Of a stretch of 64,000 nt of DNA, positions 10,661 to 20,572 are shown piece after piece. Source of the DNA: Seminavis robusta (Eukaryota; Bacillariophyta; Bacillariophyceae; Naviculales; Naviculaceae); the NCBI GenBank assembly GCA_903772945.1, contig CAICTM010000184.1:1-64000 (forward strand), in the 5' to 3' direction. The notes under the pieces are model-generated. The model was not told the DNA's origin, made no database searches, and was given only the letters and a program-made list of their open reading frames with translations. Numbering within the stretch: position 1 is the stretch's first letter; every line of letters starts with the position of its first letter. Position numbers and translations under genes: made by a program.

Positions 10661-12307
10661 ATGCCCAGAGGACACCAGGGACGCATGCGAAGGGCAAAGG
10701 CATTCGCCAAGAAGCTGCTTAGAGAACTGAAGGGAGACGCACTGCCCCCACCTGCGGAGGTAAACAGCAGGGAACGAAATGAGGCTCAAGACGGTGTGGT
10801 TCAAGTGCAAGTTGAACCACCGGTGGCAAGTGCAAATGAAAATGGTCCGGGTTCTGAGGACGATGAGCCTACGCCAGCATTGAAGAAAAGAAAGACATAC
10901 CGTCGAAGTGAGCGATTCTCGACACGGAACAGGAAGAAAAGAGACATCTGGACGGACGAATTTGTGGGCAAACCAACTCTGGCAGAGTTGAACGAAGTGA
11001 TTACGGACGAGAACAAGGCAATTCAATTCCTGGCCAGCAAGGGAGTGATCACAATACCTACAGTGTGCGGTCGCTGCAACTGCCAAGTGACTCCAGACTG
11101 GAAGAGGCATCAATCTAGATGCCAGAAAGCAAACTGCATCTGGAGGGCTCCGGCAGAATGCGAGATATGCCCGTGTAAACACGTGGAGACGGTGCCAGTC
11201 AGTACAGAGGACAACGGGAAGCAATGCCAGAATCAGGAATGTGGCTGGACTTGGTCTCCGGGGAAGCCATGGACATGTTCTTTCTTCCGGAAGAGCTTTC
11301 TGAGTGACTGCCGACTGCCAAAGAACGATCTGGTACTACTCCTGTACCTGTGGTTAACGAACGCTACACACTCGATGGTGTGCTCCATGCTCGGCTGGAA
11401 CAGTGATACGGCAACCAGGTGGCTTAAATGGTGCAGAAAAATGGCGCAGGAAATAGTTGTGAGTCAACCGCATCAAAACAACATGATTGGAGGCAACAAC
11501 ATCATCGTAGAGATCGATGAGTCAAAATTCGCCAAGCGGAAGTACCACCGAGGAAGAAGAGTAAAAGGAAGTTGGGTTCTGGGAATGGTGGAAAGAACGC
11601 AACAAAGAAGAATGGTGCTCCTAGTGGTGGCCGACAGGACGAGAAAAACCCTGGAGCATGCCATCATGACTTTTGTCCACCCAGGATCAACTATACATAC
11701 AGACATGTGGAAGGGCTACTTGAGCCTCGAACGATTGGGGTATGACCACAAGACCCTCTGTCATAAGTATGAATTTGTCTCCGCAGAGGGCACACACACC
11801 CAGACGATTGAAGGAAACTGGACGCCTCTTAAACGGGCCATCCCGGTTCAGTGCAGGAGTGGAGTGGATCTGCAGGAGTACCTGTTTCAGTTCATGTGGA
11901 GACGTAAGAACCAAGGACGAGAATGGGAGGCTCTTTGGGAGGGCCTCAGCAGAGTACGATTTACTGTCAACGAGCTGGAAAAAATGGAGCAGGAGAGGGA
12001 GGAGCGATGCGAGGACGACGACGATGAATATTTGCCCATGGACGACGCGGAAGAAGCAGAGAAGGCAGAAAAAGAAGCTGTGGATGACAACGACTACGAG
12101 GACTTTGTTACGTCCTTCGGAGACATGGACTTGACCCCTGTGGAAGATGGTGGTACGATGGTGACGACGGTGACTAACGAGTCTACGGAGGAGACGAACG
12201 AGAGGGACGATGAAGACTTGGCATATGAAGTCATCGGTGAAATGCTGGCGGGAGGTGCAGTGGATCGCTCTCTTTTTTATCATGACTTGCAAACAGCTAT
12301 TATTTAG
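10661..12307 (+). CDS. Merlin (ISXO2/IS1595-like) DDE transposase
   Basis: A single exon of 548 residues from the ATG at 10661. The N-terminal 100 residues are basic. A Cys-rich zinc-binding region follows (CGRCNC near 136, CEICPC near 167, then CQNQECGW). The ISXO2-like catalytic core carries the DDE triad: Asp in VEIDESKF (about 286), Asp in IHTDMWKGY (about 348) and Glu in TIEGNWTPLKR (about 384). The C-terminus has an unusual acidic tail of about 100 residues rich in Asp/Glu. The enzyme should cut and paste DNA carrying the matching inverted repeats found at both ends of this element. All three catalytic residues are present and the frame is intact. The Merlin assignment rests on this core and on the 8-bp candidate target duplication. 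Confidence 0.92.
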   Translation: MPRGHQGRMRRAKAFAKKLLRELKGDALPPPAEVNSRERNEAQDGVVQVQVEPPVASANENGPGSEDDEPTPALKKRKTYRRSERFSTRNRKKRDIWTDEFVGKPTLAELNEVITDENKAIQFLASKGVITIPTVCGRCNCQVTPDWKRHQSRCQKANCIWRAPAECEICPCKHVETVPVSTEDNGKQCQNQECGWTWSPGKPWTCSFFRKSFLSDCRLPKNDLVLLLYLWLTNATHSMVCSMLGWNSDTATRWLKWCRKMAQEIVVSQPHQNNMIGGNNIIVEIDESKFAKRKYHRGRRVKGSWVLGMVERTQQRRMVLLVVADRTRKTLEHAIMTFVHPGSTIHTDMWKGYLSLERLGYDHKTLCHKYEFVSAEGTHTQTIEGNWTPLKRAIPVQCRSGVDLQEYLFQFMWRRKNQGREWEALWEGLSRVRFTVNELEKMEQEREERCEDDDDEYLPMDDAEEAEKAEKEAVDDNDYEDFVTSFGDMDLTPVEDGGTMVTTVTNESTEETNERDDEDLAYEVIGEMLAGGAVDRSLFYHDLQTAII

Positions 12308-13006
12308 GATAATGTGAGCACTGTGCTCTATTTCGTTTTAGAGAAGACAATTAGGTAGGATACTGGTAAATAGTATGGCGATATACGATTTAGTGTTACT
12401 TAGAGGAGCATGACATGAAGTTACGGTAGTTAGCCAGCAAAACACCAAAATGGGATGCAGTGGGCGAGCGACGGTGCTGTTTTGTACTGGAGCCTACGCA
12501 ATCCCGAAAAGCGATGTTTGCGAGCAACGATGCAAAGAGCCGGTGACGGACTATAAGTACCAAAAATGGTCACAATGGCAACAAGCGACATTGGCGAAAG
12601 AAACAGCGATTCTTTATCTTCAGCGATCGGCGAAAGGATCGCAAAACGATCGCAAAAAGGATGCAGCGATATCGACGAAACTATTCACTGTGTTGTCACT
12701 TTCTCCATACTACATGTAATGCATCAGTCCGCCTTTTTTGTTTTCAGGTAGTGGGACCATGGCCTTTTCTTTTTGGTATTTTTTTGGCAATGAGTGCCAG
12801 TGCCTAACGCGCAATCACCAAGGTTGGGTGACAACAGACACGATGTGAGTTTCCGGAGTGCACCTTTTTTCTCTCAGTGGCATGAGGGGGTACCGAATTT
12901 TTTGAATCGTATTATCTCGAAGACACTTAAATCCTGAGGACACGAAAAATGGGGCTACAATCCCACGAAAACTGTGACAATGACCAAAATGAGGTGAAAA
13001 CTAGGT
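12308..13006. other. Non-coding right arm of the transposon
   Basis: No gene is supported. Repeated GCGAT/ATCGCAAAA words occur at about 12500-12690. The stretch probably contains the transposase 3' UTR and subterminal sequence that could bind the transposase. Confidence 0.45.
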
Positions 13007-13073
13007 ATCCTGAGCGGGAGGGTGATTATTCTGGGAGGTGGCCCGGTATTTTGAAAAAAGGTGAGTGGGCGTG
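13007..13073. repeat. Right terminal inverted repeat of the Merlin-like element
   Basis: Ungapped inverted match to 7853-7919 (52/67). It ends GGGCGTG, the exact complement of the left terminus. Confidence 0.85.
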
Positions 13074-14500
13074 GGGCTCTCTAAGTCTTTGCAATCTTGA
13101 CTGCGACTTTGCTTTCACTCATGAACGTTGCTTTGTTATGGTGACGTCACAGGATAGACAGTCGGTGGTACCCGCTGTTTTATGCCCAATGTGCCGAGCG
13201 ACGTCTCACAACATTTAAACATGAGCTCTCACATGCAACCTCGATACCGGTAGAGCGACGTGTCTGGTTAGACTAGCTAGTGCGAAGATTGAATCGATGA
13301 ATCAATCCTGTTAATATCCAACTGCTGACCTTTGGGGGGAAAGGAACATAGTTATATATTAGCCGGAGCTTTAGGCTTCTCATTTGCCATGCCGACCTGC
13401 ATGAATCGAATCGAATCTCCCGGCTTAGAAAAAGCGACTACAAGCTAGTACTTCCAGGAAACTGGTATGGGTGAGAGCTTGCTAGCTCTCATTGCCCCCC
13501 TCCTCTGAGCATGCTACAAAGAAATCAATAGCTACCTACCTTCCAAAGGCAGCACAATACCGGTTGGGATAACCGGTATTTGGATATCTAAAGAATAAAT
13601 GAGCAGGAAGATAAGAGGTGGACAAAGGAAAGAAGCTTTAAGAGTGATGTACCAAACAGAAATGGGCGTGTGATCAGGTGTGTTGCCCAGGTGGGTGTTA
13701 GCTTGGGTATCTTGAAGTAATCGGGCATTCCACTGCTTGGATCAAGATTGATGCCCCCGGCAAAAGGGACGACCTGCATGGTACTGGCATGAGGACATGA
13801 AAAGCATGGCCCATCCCATCAACTACCAATTCCCACTGACAGCGTCTCTTGCCCTGTATCAACAACACACAGTCCTGAAATGAGCAGTGCTGGTGCCAGC
13901 CATCAGGAAGTGCACCCAATTTAGCAAGACACGCAACAACTAGGAGTTGTGGTTGTCTACGGTGTCTATGGTCACTCTTGCAATAATGGTACATGGTCGA
14001 AGATAATCTCTCCTTTATGCATAGTAAGAACAAATCTGACCAAAAGCATCAACAATAGTCTTGCCATGCAACGCAGCTTGAAAACAAAGGGAGAATTGAC
14101 TGGAGTCCTTTGGTCTCACCTCGAACACGTTCTCCTGGTGTAATATTAGCTCATCGAACTTGTTGTAGTAGCGACTAGATTGAGGCTACGCACACAAAGG
14201 ATTTGACACAATTAATTGTCTCGTCGAATTGCGGATGCAATAGCCTGATAGAGAGTCTCCGTTGCATCAGCTAAAAACAAACATCCGGCATTCTGAATAC
14301 TAAAGAGAGATTTTTGTTGGTTATTGAGCAAATGTATGCTTTATCCTTTCCTTTTTGTCATTGTTCTTTTCCTATCTGAATCGAATCGAATCAGCGCATC
14401 GATTGGCAATACTATTGTGGTGATAGCTCGCTGATTGAATTTTGTATATACATTGGTAGAAATTATTGGTCCGTCCGTCCGACTAAATTTTGGACCATGC
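13074..14500. other. Intergenic with one gene fragment
   Basis: Apart from the exchanger fragment at 13695-13775, no gene is supported. A GAATCGAATCGAATC tract lies near 13405 and another near 14382. The TACCGGTA palindrome is at 13245-13252. Confidence 0.5.
13695..13775 (-). pseudogene. Fragment of an EF-hand Na+/Ca2+ exchanger-like gene
   Basis: Read on the minus strand, this stretch encodes LDPSSGMPDYFKIPKLTP. That is nearly the segment LDPSTGMPNYFKKPKLTP of the intact exchanger at 15754-17564 on the opposite strand, about 2 kb away. The nucleotide match is also close over about 60 bases. Similarity fades on both sides and no transmembrane segments follow, so this is a duplicated shard, not a gene. 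Confidence 0.75.
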
Positions 14501-15130
14501 TCAGCTTTTGCTGTTGGCTGCGGAAAACTTGGCCAATCCAGGGACCGTAAACTTGTATGGAACTCCAGCATTCTTGACCGTGCGAACAGCAAAGGCAGGG
14601 CTGCTCCATCCATCATGTTGTTCCAGGGGATAACCTTCTCCGATACGGATTGGTGCTGGGGTTTCTCCGCCTTCACTGGTTGGTTTGAAGGTCGCGTAGG
14701 CTTTATCTCCATCGGGTGCCAAGAATTCCACAAATTGAACCTCTCCCTTTTGCAGCTTTTCGCAAAATTCTGCATAGGATACGGAAGGTTCATCCAAGTC
14801 ATCCGCGTCCAGGCCACCAAATTGGCTGTTGCGATAGTTGAAGATGAGTCCATTGAAGGCTGTTACAGGAATTCCTTGTCGGGTTTCAGTTTCTTGCACC
14901 GCATTGGCAGCAGCAGCAGCCCCTGTCAAGATCGAAACGGCAGAAACTCCTCCCAATGACAAAAAGGACCGACGGGATGGAGTGTTGGAGGGTTCCTCCT
15001 TCTGGCTACCGGTCCCAGAGAAAAGAGCTGTGGCAGACCGGCTAGTGGTGCTCACTGCAGGCATCGAAAAGGCTGCCGCGCCGCCAAGGAGGCTGGAGAC
15101 GAGCAAGATACGAGTAAACATGGCCACCAT
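14501..15130 (-). CDS. Thylakoid-lumen-targeted plastid protein, function unknown
   Basis: A single exon of 209 residues. The start is the first of two nearby ATGs (15130 or 15121). A signal peptide (ILLVSSLLGGAAAF) ends in Ala-Phe, the plastid import signature of diatoms. Next come a transit-like Ser/Thr region, a twin-arginine (SRRSFLSL) and a hydrophobic stretch closing in AAANA, as in Tat-type lumen signals. The mature part includes SYAEFCEKLQKGEVQFVEFL and a conserved-looking end (AFAVRTVKNAGVPYKFTVPG). It recalls the small lumenal/periplasmic domain before the first helix of FtsH-type proteases, but no protease domain is present. Four membranes and the thylakoid would have to be crossed. 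The location is well supported; the role is unknown. Confidence 0.75.
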   Translation of the reverse strand: MVAMFTRILLVSSLLGGAAAFSMPAVSTTSRSATALFSGTGSQKEEPSNTPSRRSFLSLGGVSAVSILTGAAAAANAVQETETRQGIPVTAFNGLIFNYRNSQFGGLDADDLDEPSVSYAEFCEKLQKGEVQFVEFLAPDGDKAYATFKPTSEGGETPAPIRIGEGYPLEQHDGWSSPAFAVRTVKNAGVPYKFTVPGLAKFSAANSKS

Positions 15131-15753
15131 TATTTTCTAACAATGGGATTGATGAACGGGCTTCTCTATCGCTACATGTACAACAACCAACAACACATTC
15201 CACAAGCTGACTTCATCTTTGTTATGGTCGGCATGAACACGTCACTGTGGCGCAATGGAGAACCCCAATAGGGCTCAGGATCTAAAATGCAGTGATAGTA
15301 AACCGTTCTGGATCTTTTCTTGGACTGACGTCGAATACAAATGGGTGTCACCGAAAGATTGTCTTTTCCCTCACTTTTCTTGTTTTTGGATCATGCCTGG
15401 TTCATTGCTCTTGGGCAGCTCTTGGCAACATTTCACTTGCTCAAGTCTAACAAATAATAATGGTGTCAACAAAAAGAACCCTGCAATTGCATCCTTGCTT
15501 GATTGCCCTTCTCCTCACCAACAGCGTTATCCTGATTATTATTTATTAGCAACCACACAAATTTAGTGGCGGTAGTTCCGAATTGCTCTGAGCGAAGATC
15601 CAACCTTGGTTGTCTCTCCTTTTCACAGGTACCACAAACACAAATAGATTTGCGGCGGCTACACTTTGAAGTTCCTCCAGACCAAAATCCAACCATTCGG
15701 TGCAACTAATAAAGTATCTTCCACTTTGCGTTTTCCTCACGTACCATATTACC
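15131..15753. other. Divergent intergenic region, nothing recognised
   Basis: It separates the plastid protein (minus) and the exchanger (plus), so both promoters should lie here. The frame of the exchanger stays open back to about 15700, but without an ATG. Confidence 0.45.
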
Positions 15754-17564
15754 ATGTTCCCCTCCATTAATCCCGAAGAAGTGGGAACGACAGGCCTCTT
15801 GTGGCTGTTCTTTTCCTATGGCTATGTCATGTATTGGGCATCCAACCTGATCAGCGAAGGTTCCGACCTTTTAATGCTGGTACCTTCTTTTGCCGGTCTG
15901 GTGGGTGGTGTGGTATTACCCATTTTGGGAGCTGTTCCTGATGGCGCCATTATGCTCTTTTCAGGATTGGGTAGCATTGATAAGGCGCAAGAGACACTCT
16001 CGGTGGGAATTGGGTCATTGGCGGGGTCCACCATCATGCTCATGACAATTCCGTTCAGTTTGTCCATTTTCACTGGACGCGTCGATCTGGATCCAAGCAC
16101 TGGAATGCCCAATTACTTCAAGAAACCAAAACTCACACCAGGCTTGGGTGTAGACAGCACGCTCTTTCACACAGGTATTTCCGTCACCAAGGATGTCCAT
16201 ATTGGAGGTTACGTGGTGGCAGTCACTTCGATTCCGTTTTTCATGATTCAAGTTCCTGGAATGTTCATCCGAGGGCCCCTCGAGGAAGTGACACCCGAAA
16301 TTGCCGCCACGCAAAAATATTGGGCCCTTGCGGGCATGTTGGTCTGTATTGCTTTCTTCGTCGGATATCTGTATTATCAAGTCCTATCCTCCAACGAGGG
16401 AGCAGCCCGAATGAAGCGGGTCGAAGCGACCAAACAGCAACTCTTGAAGGGCAAGGTTTCTCTCTCGGGAGCTTTCTTTGACACCGTCAAAATGGCTTCT
16501 TCTCGTCAACTAAACACCGGATCCACAAGAGGCTACGAATCCATTCAGCAAGAAGTTGAAGACAGTAAGGCAATGCCTCCACAAGTCCGTGAATACTTGA
16601 AGGAGGTTCTATTGGAACCCTTTCATATCTACGATTCCAATCACAATGGGAATCTAGACAAGAAAGAATTCAAGTACTTTCTGCGAGATTTTCACGAAAC
16701 GATCAAAGACGAAGACGTTGATGAAATCTATAAGCAATTCGACACAGATGAGGTAGGTAAAAGCGAAAATGCATTGGTGCTGTAGAATTTGTTCCGTTTG
16801 ACATTCAATCTCAAATCGACCACCTTTCATGTCTCTTTTCAAAGAATGGCATCATCACCTTTGACGAGTTCATTGATGCCTGTTACACAATTATGCTGCA
16901 GCATACATGTGCCGCTGATGCCGACAACAAACATTGCAGCGGGGCCAATGACGTCGAAACGGGTGCCCTGCAGGACAACAAGCCCCTGGTTGATGGGATG
17001 TTCGGACCAGAAGAAGGAGACGAAGAGAATGGCGAAGAGGAAGAAATTCCGCCAGATATTTCCGAACTCTCCCCCGAACAGCAACAAACCGCCCTCAAGA
17101 AACGAGCCCTCGTCATGCTCACTATTGGTACCGGTTTGGCAGTACTCTTTTCTGATCCCCTGGTGGATGTATTGAATGAAATTGCCAATCGCATTGGCGT
17201 TTCTCCGTTTTATGTCGCGTTTGTCTTGGCTCCTATTGGATCCAATGCTAGTGAAATCATTGCTAGTCGATACTATGCAGCCAAGAAAACCAGAAGAAGC
17301 ATCACCGTGAGCTTGACCGCTCTTACAGGTGCCGGGACCATGAGCAACACGTTTTGTCTTTCCATCTTTATGGGGTTGATTTACTTTCGAGGATTGGCCT
17401 GGTCCTACACGTCGGAAACCATTGCCATTCTCCTGGTGGAATATGCTCTGGCTTGCATGGTCCAAAGGGAGAAACTCACTTGCTTCGATGCTCTTTTGAT
17501 TCTGATGTTCTACCCCCTCAGTTTGGTCTTTGTTGCCACCCTGGAACACTTTGGAATAGATTGA
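15754..17564 (+). CDS. EF-hand Na+/Ca2+ exchanger-like cation antiporter
   Basis: Two exons, 15754-16752 and 16845-17564, with a 92-nt GT-AG intron in phase 0; 572 residues. The first membrane half contains an alpha-repeat-like segment (VVLPILGAVPDGAIMLFSGLGS) and further hydrophobic segments. A long loop follows with two EF-hands: YDSNHNGNLDKKEF and the spliced FDTDENGIITFDEF. The second half has another alpha-repeat-like region (FVLAPIGSNASEIIASRYY) and three closing helices. Calcium sensing between two exchanger halves is the architecture of plant NCL/EF-CAX proteins. It probably moves Ca2+ against Na+ or H+ across a cell or vacuole membrane. The intron falls inside the second calcium-binding loop. 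A shard of a relative lies at 13695-13775. Confidence 0.85.
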
Positions 17565-18214
17565 ATGGAAGAAAGCCCACGCAAGAGTGCATGGCTACGG
17601 TAATACGTGTTGTTTGGATTTAACTTTTGTCTCAGTGGATGAATGATTGGCGCAGCCTGCCTTGTTCTCGGGGGTTTACCAGATCGCTCATTCAACATAT
17701 ATGAACTCAGCTGAAGATGAGGGCCTCCTCAACCCTCAATACCCGACACTAGACGCATGGGACAGTCTGTGGGAAACTTTTCTGGGGGGTCATTCTTTTT
17801 TTTTAAATTAAAAAATTGCCTTTACTGGTACGGTAAAAGATGTTGGCTATTCTCAAGGGTTGCATGTATTTTTGATTAGGTTGCCCTTGCCGCTACCCAG
17901 CTGTTGCATCCAGTACCGGTACTTGCGCAAACCAATGCTTTCTGCCAAAGGAGGAAGAGGAAAGGGAATGATTCAACCATCCAAGCAATGTGGGCAGTCC
18001 TACCGCAGCGAATCGCTGGCTTAAGTTTAGTCGCTCCAAACCGCGAAAGATCCGGATCCTCAAGATTGACCGTCCTCAACTCCGTCAAGGCGTCAATTGC
18101 AACCTTGACAAAAGGCACAGCGCATACATTCTTCATTCTGATGCTGGCTATGCATAGCTAGACAACAAAGCTAACGACTGCTAGAAGAACCAACCCAACT
18201 GGTCCGTGAACAAC
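17565..18214. other. Intergenic, nothing recognised
   Basis: It lies between the exchanger and the Nudix gene, both plus strand. It contains TACCGGTA at 17914-17921 and an A/T-rich run near 17796-17820. Confidence 0.45.
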
Positions 18215-18988
18215 ATGTCATCTCAGCTCCGACGAAGAGTCAATCAACGACACCCCATCGTCCCGTTCCTTTGTGGTTGTCTGCTGACCTACTTGGCCAC
18301 TTATTCGAGCAGGAAATCTTGTCCGACCCAGGAAGGATCCAGCATCAAGAAGACGAGCAGTGAAACGTCTGTTTTCAAAGGCAAGCAATACTGGAAAGAT
18401 GGCTTCACTCAAAACGTAAAGACTCTCTATGAAACCCCATTTGCTCGATTTCAGCTTCATTCTGTCAAACTGGAAAATGGCAAAATTGTGGATGATTGGA
18501 TGTGGTTTGACGAAGCCGACAATATTAATGTCCTTGTTGAAAAGGAATCCACTGAAAATCCCAACTGGCCTCCAACCTACGTTGTGTTGAAACAAAAGAA
18601 ATATGGACTTCCTGAAACAACCTTGGCTGCTGTGGGAGGGTTGATTGAGCCTGGTGAACAACCCCTTGATGCTGCAAAACGAGAGTTACAGGAAGAGTTA
18701 GGACTGGAATCTCCAAAATGGGTTCCATTGGGGAAGTACCGAGCCGCGGCCAATCGAGGAGGTGGAACCACATATTGCTTTTTAGCACGAAAAAGTACGC
18801 CTATTGCAAATGCTCAGGATTCCAAGGGAACCGATGTGGCAGTAGGAGAATCCGAGAAGCAAGACTTGGTGGAACTGTCTAAAGATGACCTGATTGACGC
18901 CTTGTTGAAAGGAAAGTTTCAAGAAATCAAATGGACTGCTACAATCGCACTATCTATAATCAAGACAACCCACCATTTTAACAGGTAG
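18215..18988 (+). CDS. Membrane-anchored Nudix hydrolase (copy A)
   Basis: A single exon of 257 residues from the ATG at 18215. A short basic N-terminus precedes one hydrophobic segment (VPFLCGCLLTYLATY, about 17-31), suggesting a signal anchor. The catalytic Nudix box is complete (GGLIEPGEQPLDAAKRELQEEL, near residues 141-162; G-x5-E-x7-REL-x-EE pattern). Upstream is a conserved block (FARFQLHSVKLENGKIVDDW) typical of ADP-ribose pyrophosphatase-like Nudix proteins. It would hydrolyse a nucleoside diphosphate linked to another moiety, ADP-ribose being the most likely. A close paralogue lies at 32102-32893. The hydrophobic anchor is conserved in both, so it is probably functional. Confidence 0.88.
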   Translation: MSSQLRRRVNQRHPIVPFLCGCLLTYLATYSSRKSCPTQEGSSIKKTSSETSVFKGKQYWKDGFTQNVKTLYETPFARFQLHSVKLENGKIVDDWMWFDEADNINVLVEKESTENPNWPPTYVVLKQKKYGLPETTLAAVGGLIEPGEQPLDAAKRELQEELGLESPKWVPLGKYRAAANRGGGTTYCFLARKSTPIANAQDSKGTDVAVGESEKQDLVELSKDDLIDALLKGKFQEIKWTATIALSIIKTTHHFNR

Positions 18989-19625
18989 CCACTGATTCTG
19001 AGTTCAAATTCCCAATCTACTTGTGTTGGGCATCCTCTTTTATGGCGGGTTGAGTGAATTTGGAGCTGCATTGCCAGTTGTCTGGCCCAGTCGATGACGC
19101 GTGCATACTAAAATTCGTGCAGGGAAAATTGCACGCCCACTAAATCCCCAACAAAACGCAAACCGATTTTGTCAGGCTCTCATTTATGGAGTTGCCGCCG
19201 GTTAGACTGGAGACAAAGGTCGGAAGGTGCTAGTGTCATTTCAACTTCGCAATGTATTGATAGTTATTGGCTATCTTTGTCGCAAATGTATGCTCCAAAA
19301 GCAAAACGCCGCAACATCGCCAGATCGTTCTTGGTACTACTTTTGTCATTACCATGTTCATGCCCGCAAGAAACCCCAGTAGATGACTGTGGCACGAGAG
19401 CTTGTTGTGTCGGCATTACTCGACCACACAAAACATAGAAAACACTCCCTGAATTTCCCCCGATACAAAGATTCATGCCGAGTTGCTTGACTCCTTCAAC
19501 CTTTCCAATACTGTGGGAACTCAAGAAATCAATCTTTGCATCCGAAGCCCGGTTGACTTACACAAAAGTTCATGGTTGCTCCCTTCTTCCTTTTCGCCTT
19601 CCTAGGTTTTTCCTTTTCGCTCAGT
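18989..19625. other. Intergenic, nothing recognised
   Basis: This is the convergent region between the Nudix gene and the minus-strand hypothetical gene. No feature beyond their presumed 3' UTRs was seen. Confidence 0.45.
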
Positions 19626-20390
19626 CTACCGGCTTATCTTTTTGGCCTTCGTTACCTTGTCTTCCGGCTTGTCGTTGTCGCCGTCCTTTTTGGCGGGTGC
19701 TCTCTTGCGCTTCGTAACTGCCTTGGCTGAAACAGATTGTTGTTCTCTGGGCCACATTTCGGCGTGTTCTAGTAGCGGCAATGCCCTTTGGAGAGGCTGG
19801 CTTTTTTCTTCATTGCTAAAGGGCGGGGCAATGTTTAGTTTCAAATGATCAGCCAATACAGCGGCGGCGGCTTCGTGTGGAATAGCAGCGACCGCTGTAG
19901 CTGGCAACACGGCCGGATGTTCTCCTGAGTCTTCAGAAGAAGTCAGGCTCAAAGTAGTAGTGAAGGCATTCTTGTAATCTCTGTTAGTGATGATAGCTTC
20001 AAGATAACCCTTTGCCAATTTGCGGTCAGGCTTCTTGAAAATCTCAACAGTTGTTCTAGTGTGGGTTTTCTGAAACCACTTCAACTTTTCCTCCAATTCC
20101 GAAATGGATGCTGGACACCCCATTGCTATCAAGAAGTGAGGAAGGATAGTTCGAAAAGCACTTTCTGTTTCCCCTGCATCGAGAATTTCCGACACGTTGG
20201 CTGACTTCATGTCATCCAACCCTTTCGCTAGTTGCTGTTTTTCCACCATTTTGAGTCTCTTTCGTTGCTCCCTCCTTTCCTTTCGAGCTAAAAATCCACG
20301 GGCTGTGCGTTCCTCCTGATCTGATTTCTCTACTTCCTTCGCAAACCTCACAACACGCTTGTTTTTCTTTGTTTCCTTGCTCACATACAT
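19626..20390 (-). CDS. Basic hypothetical protein, probably nuclear
   Basis: A single exon of 254 residues starting at the ATG at 20390. The first 75 residues are strongly basic and helical (KKNKRVVRFAKEVEKS; ARKERREQRKRLK). A central region follows (FRTILPHFLIAMGCPASISELEEKLKWF) that could fold into a small helical domain. The C-terminus is Lys/Ala-rich (KRKRAPAKKDGDN). No signal peptide or membrane segment is present. Basic ends around a small globular core suggest a nucleic-acid or chromatin protein, but no family is recognised. Confidence 0.5.
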   Translation of the reverse strand: MYVSKETKKNKRVVRFAKEVEKSDQEERTARGFLARKERREQRKRLKMVEKQQLAKGLDDMKSANVSEILDAGETESAFRTILPHFLIAMGCPASISELEEKLKWFQKTHTRTTVEIFKKPDRKLAKGYLEAIITNRDYKNAFTTTLSLTSSEDSGEHPAVLPATAVAAIPHEAAAAVLADHLKLNIAPPFSNEEKSQPLQRALPLLEHAEMWPREQQSVSAKAVTKRKRAPAKKDGDNDKPEDKVTKAKKISR

Positions 20391-20484
20391 GGGTTGGAGT
20401 GTGATTGATGTTCATGTTCATGCAACAATGGACCGAAAGGACAGGGGCAGCAAGTTTGTACACGCTACATGTACCTTGGTACGA

Positions 20485-20530
20485 CTGAGCCGGAGCCGGC
20501 GAGCCGGAGTCGGCGAGCCGGAGATTGCCG
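20485..20530. repeat. GAGCCGG-type short tandem repeat
   Basis: Repeated GAGCCGG and GGCGAGCCGGAG units lie directly beside the left end of the foldback element. The neighbouring GCCGGCTGCGATCGCCGG is partly palindromic. Confidence 0.7.
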
Positions 20531-20572
20531 GCTGCGATCGCCGGGTGGCCTCGTTCCAAACTGCCGGCTCCA

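Larger units (their letters stand above)
7852..13075 (+). mobile_element. Merlin-like DNA transposon with two divergent genes
   Basis: The element is defined by a 67-bp terminal inverted repeat at 7853-7919 and 13007-13073 (52 of 67 positions match with no gaps) around a transposase of the ISXO2/IS1595 (Merlin) group. GCTCTCCA at 7844-7851 and GCTCTCTA at 13076-13083 could be an 8-bp target duplication with one mismatch, the size expected for Merlin. Inside are a minus-strand spliced gene (8479-10082) and the plus-strand transposase (10661-12307), separated by about 580 bp. The long intact frames suggest recent activity. The exact outermost bases are uncertain by 1-3 bp. Confidence 0.8.

Noticed and set aside
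15700-15753. 18-residue N-terminal extension of the exchanger
   Set aside because: The extension begins at GTG, not ATG. The first ATG is 15754.
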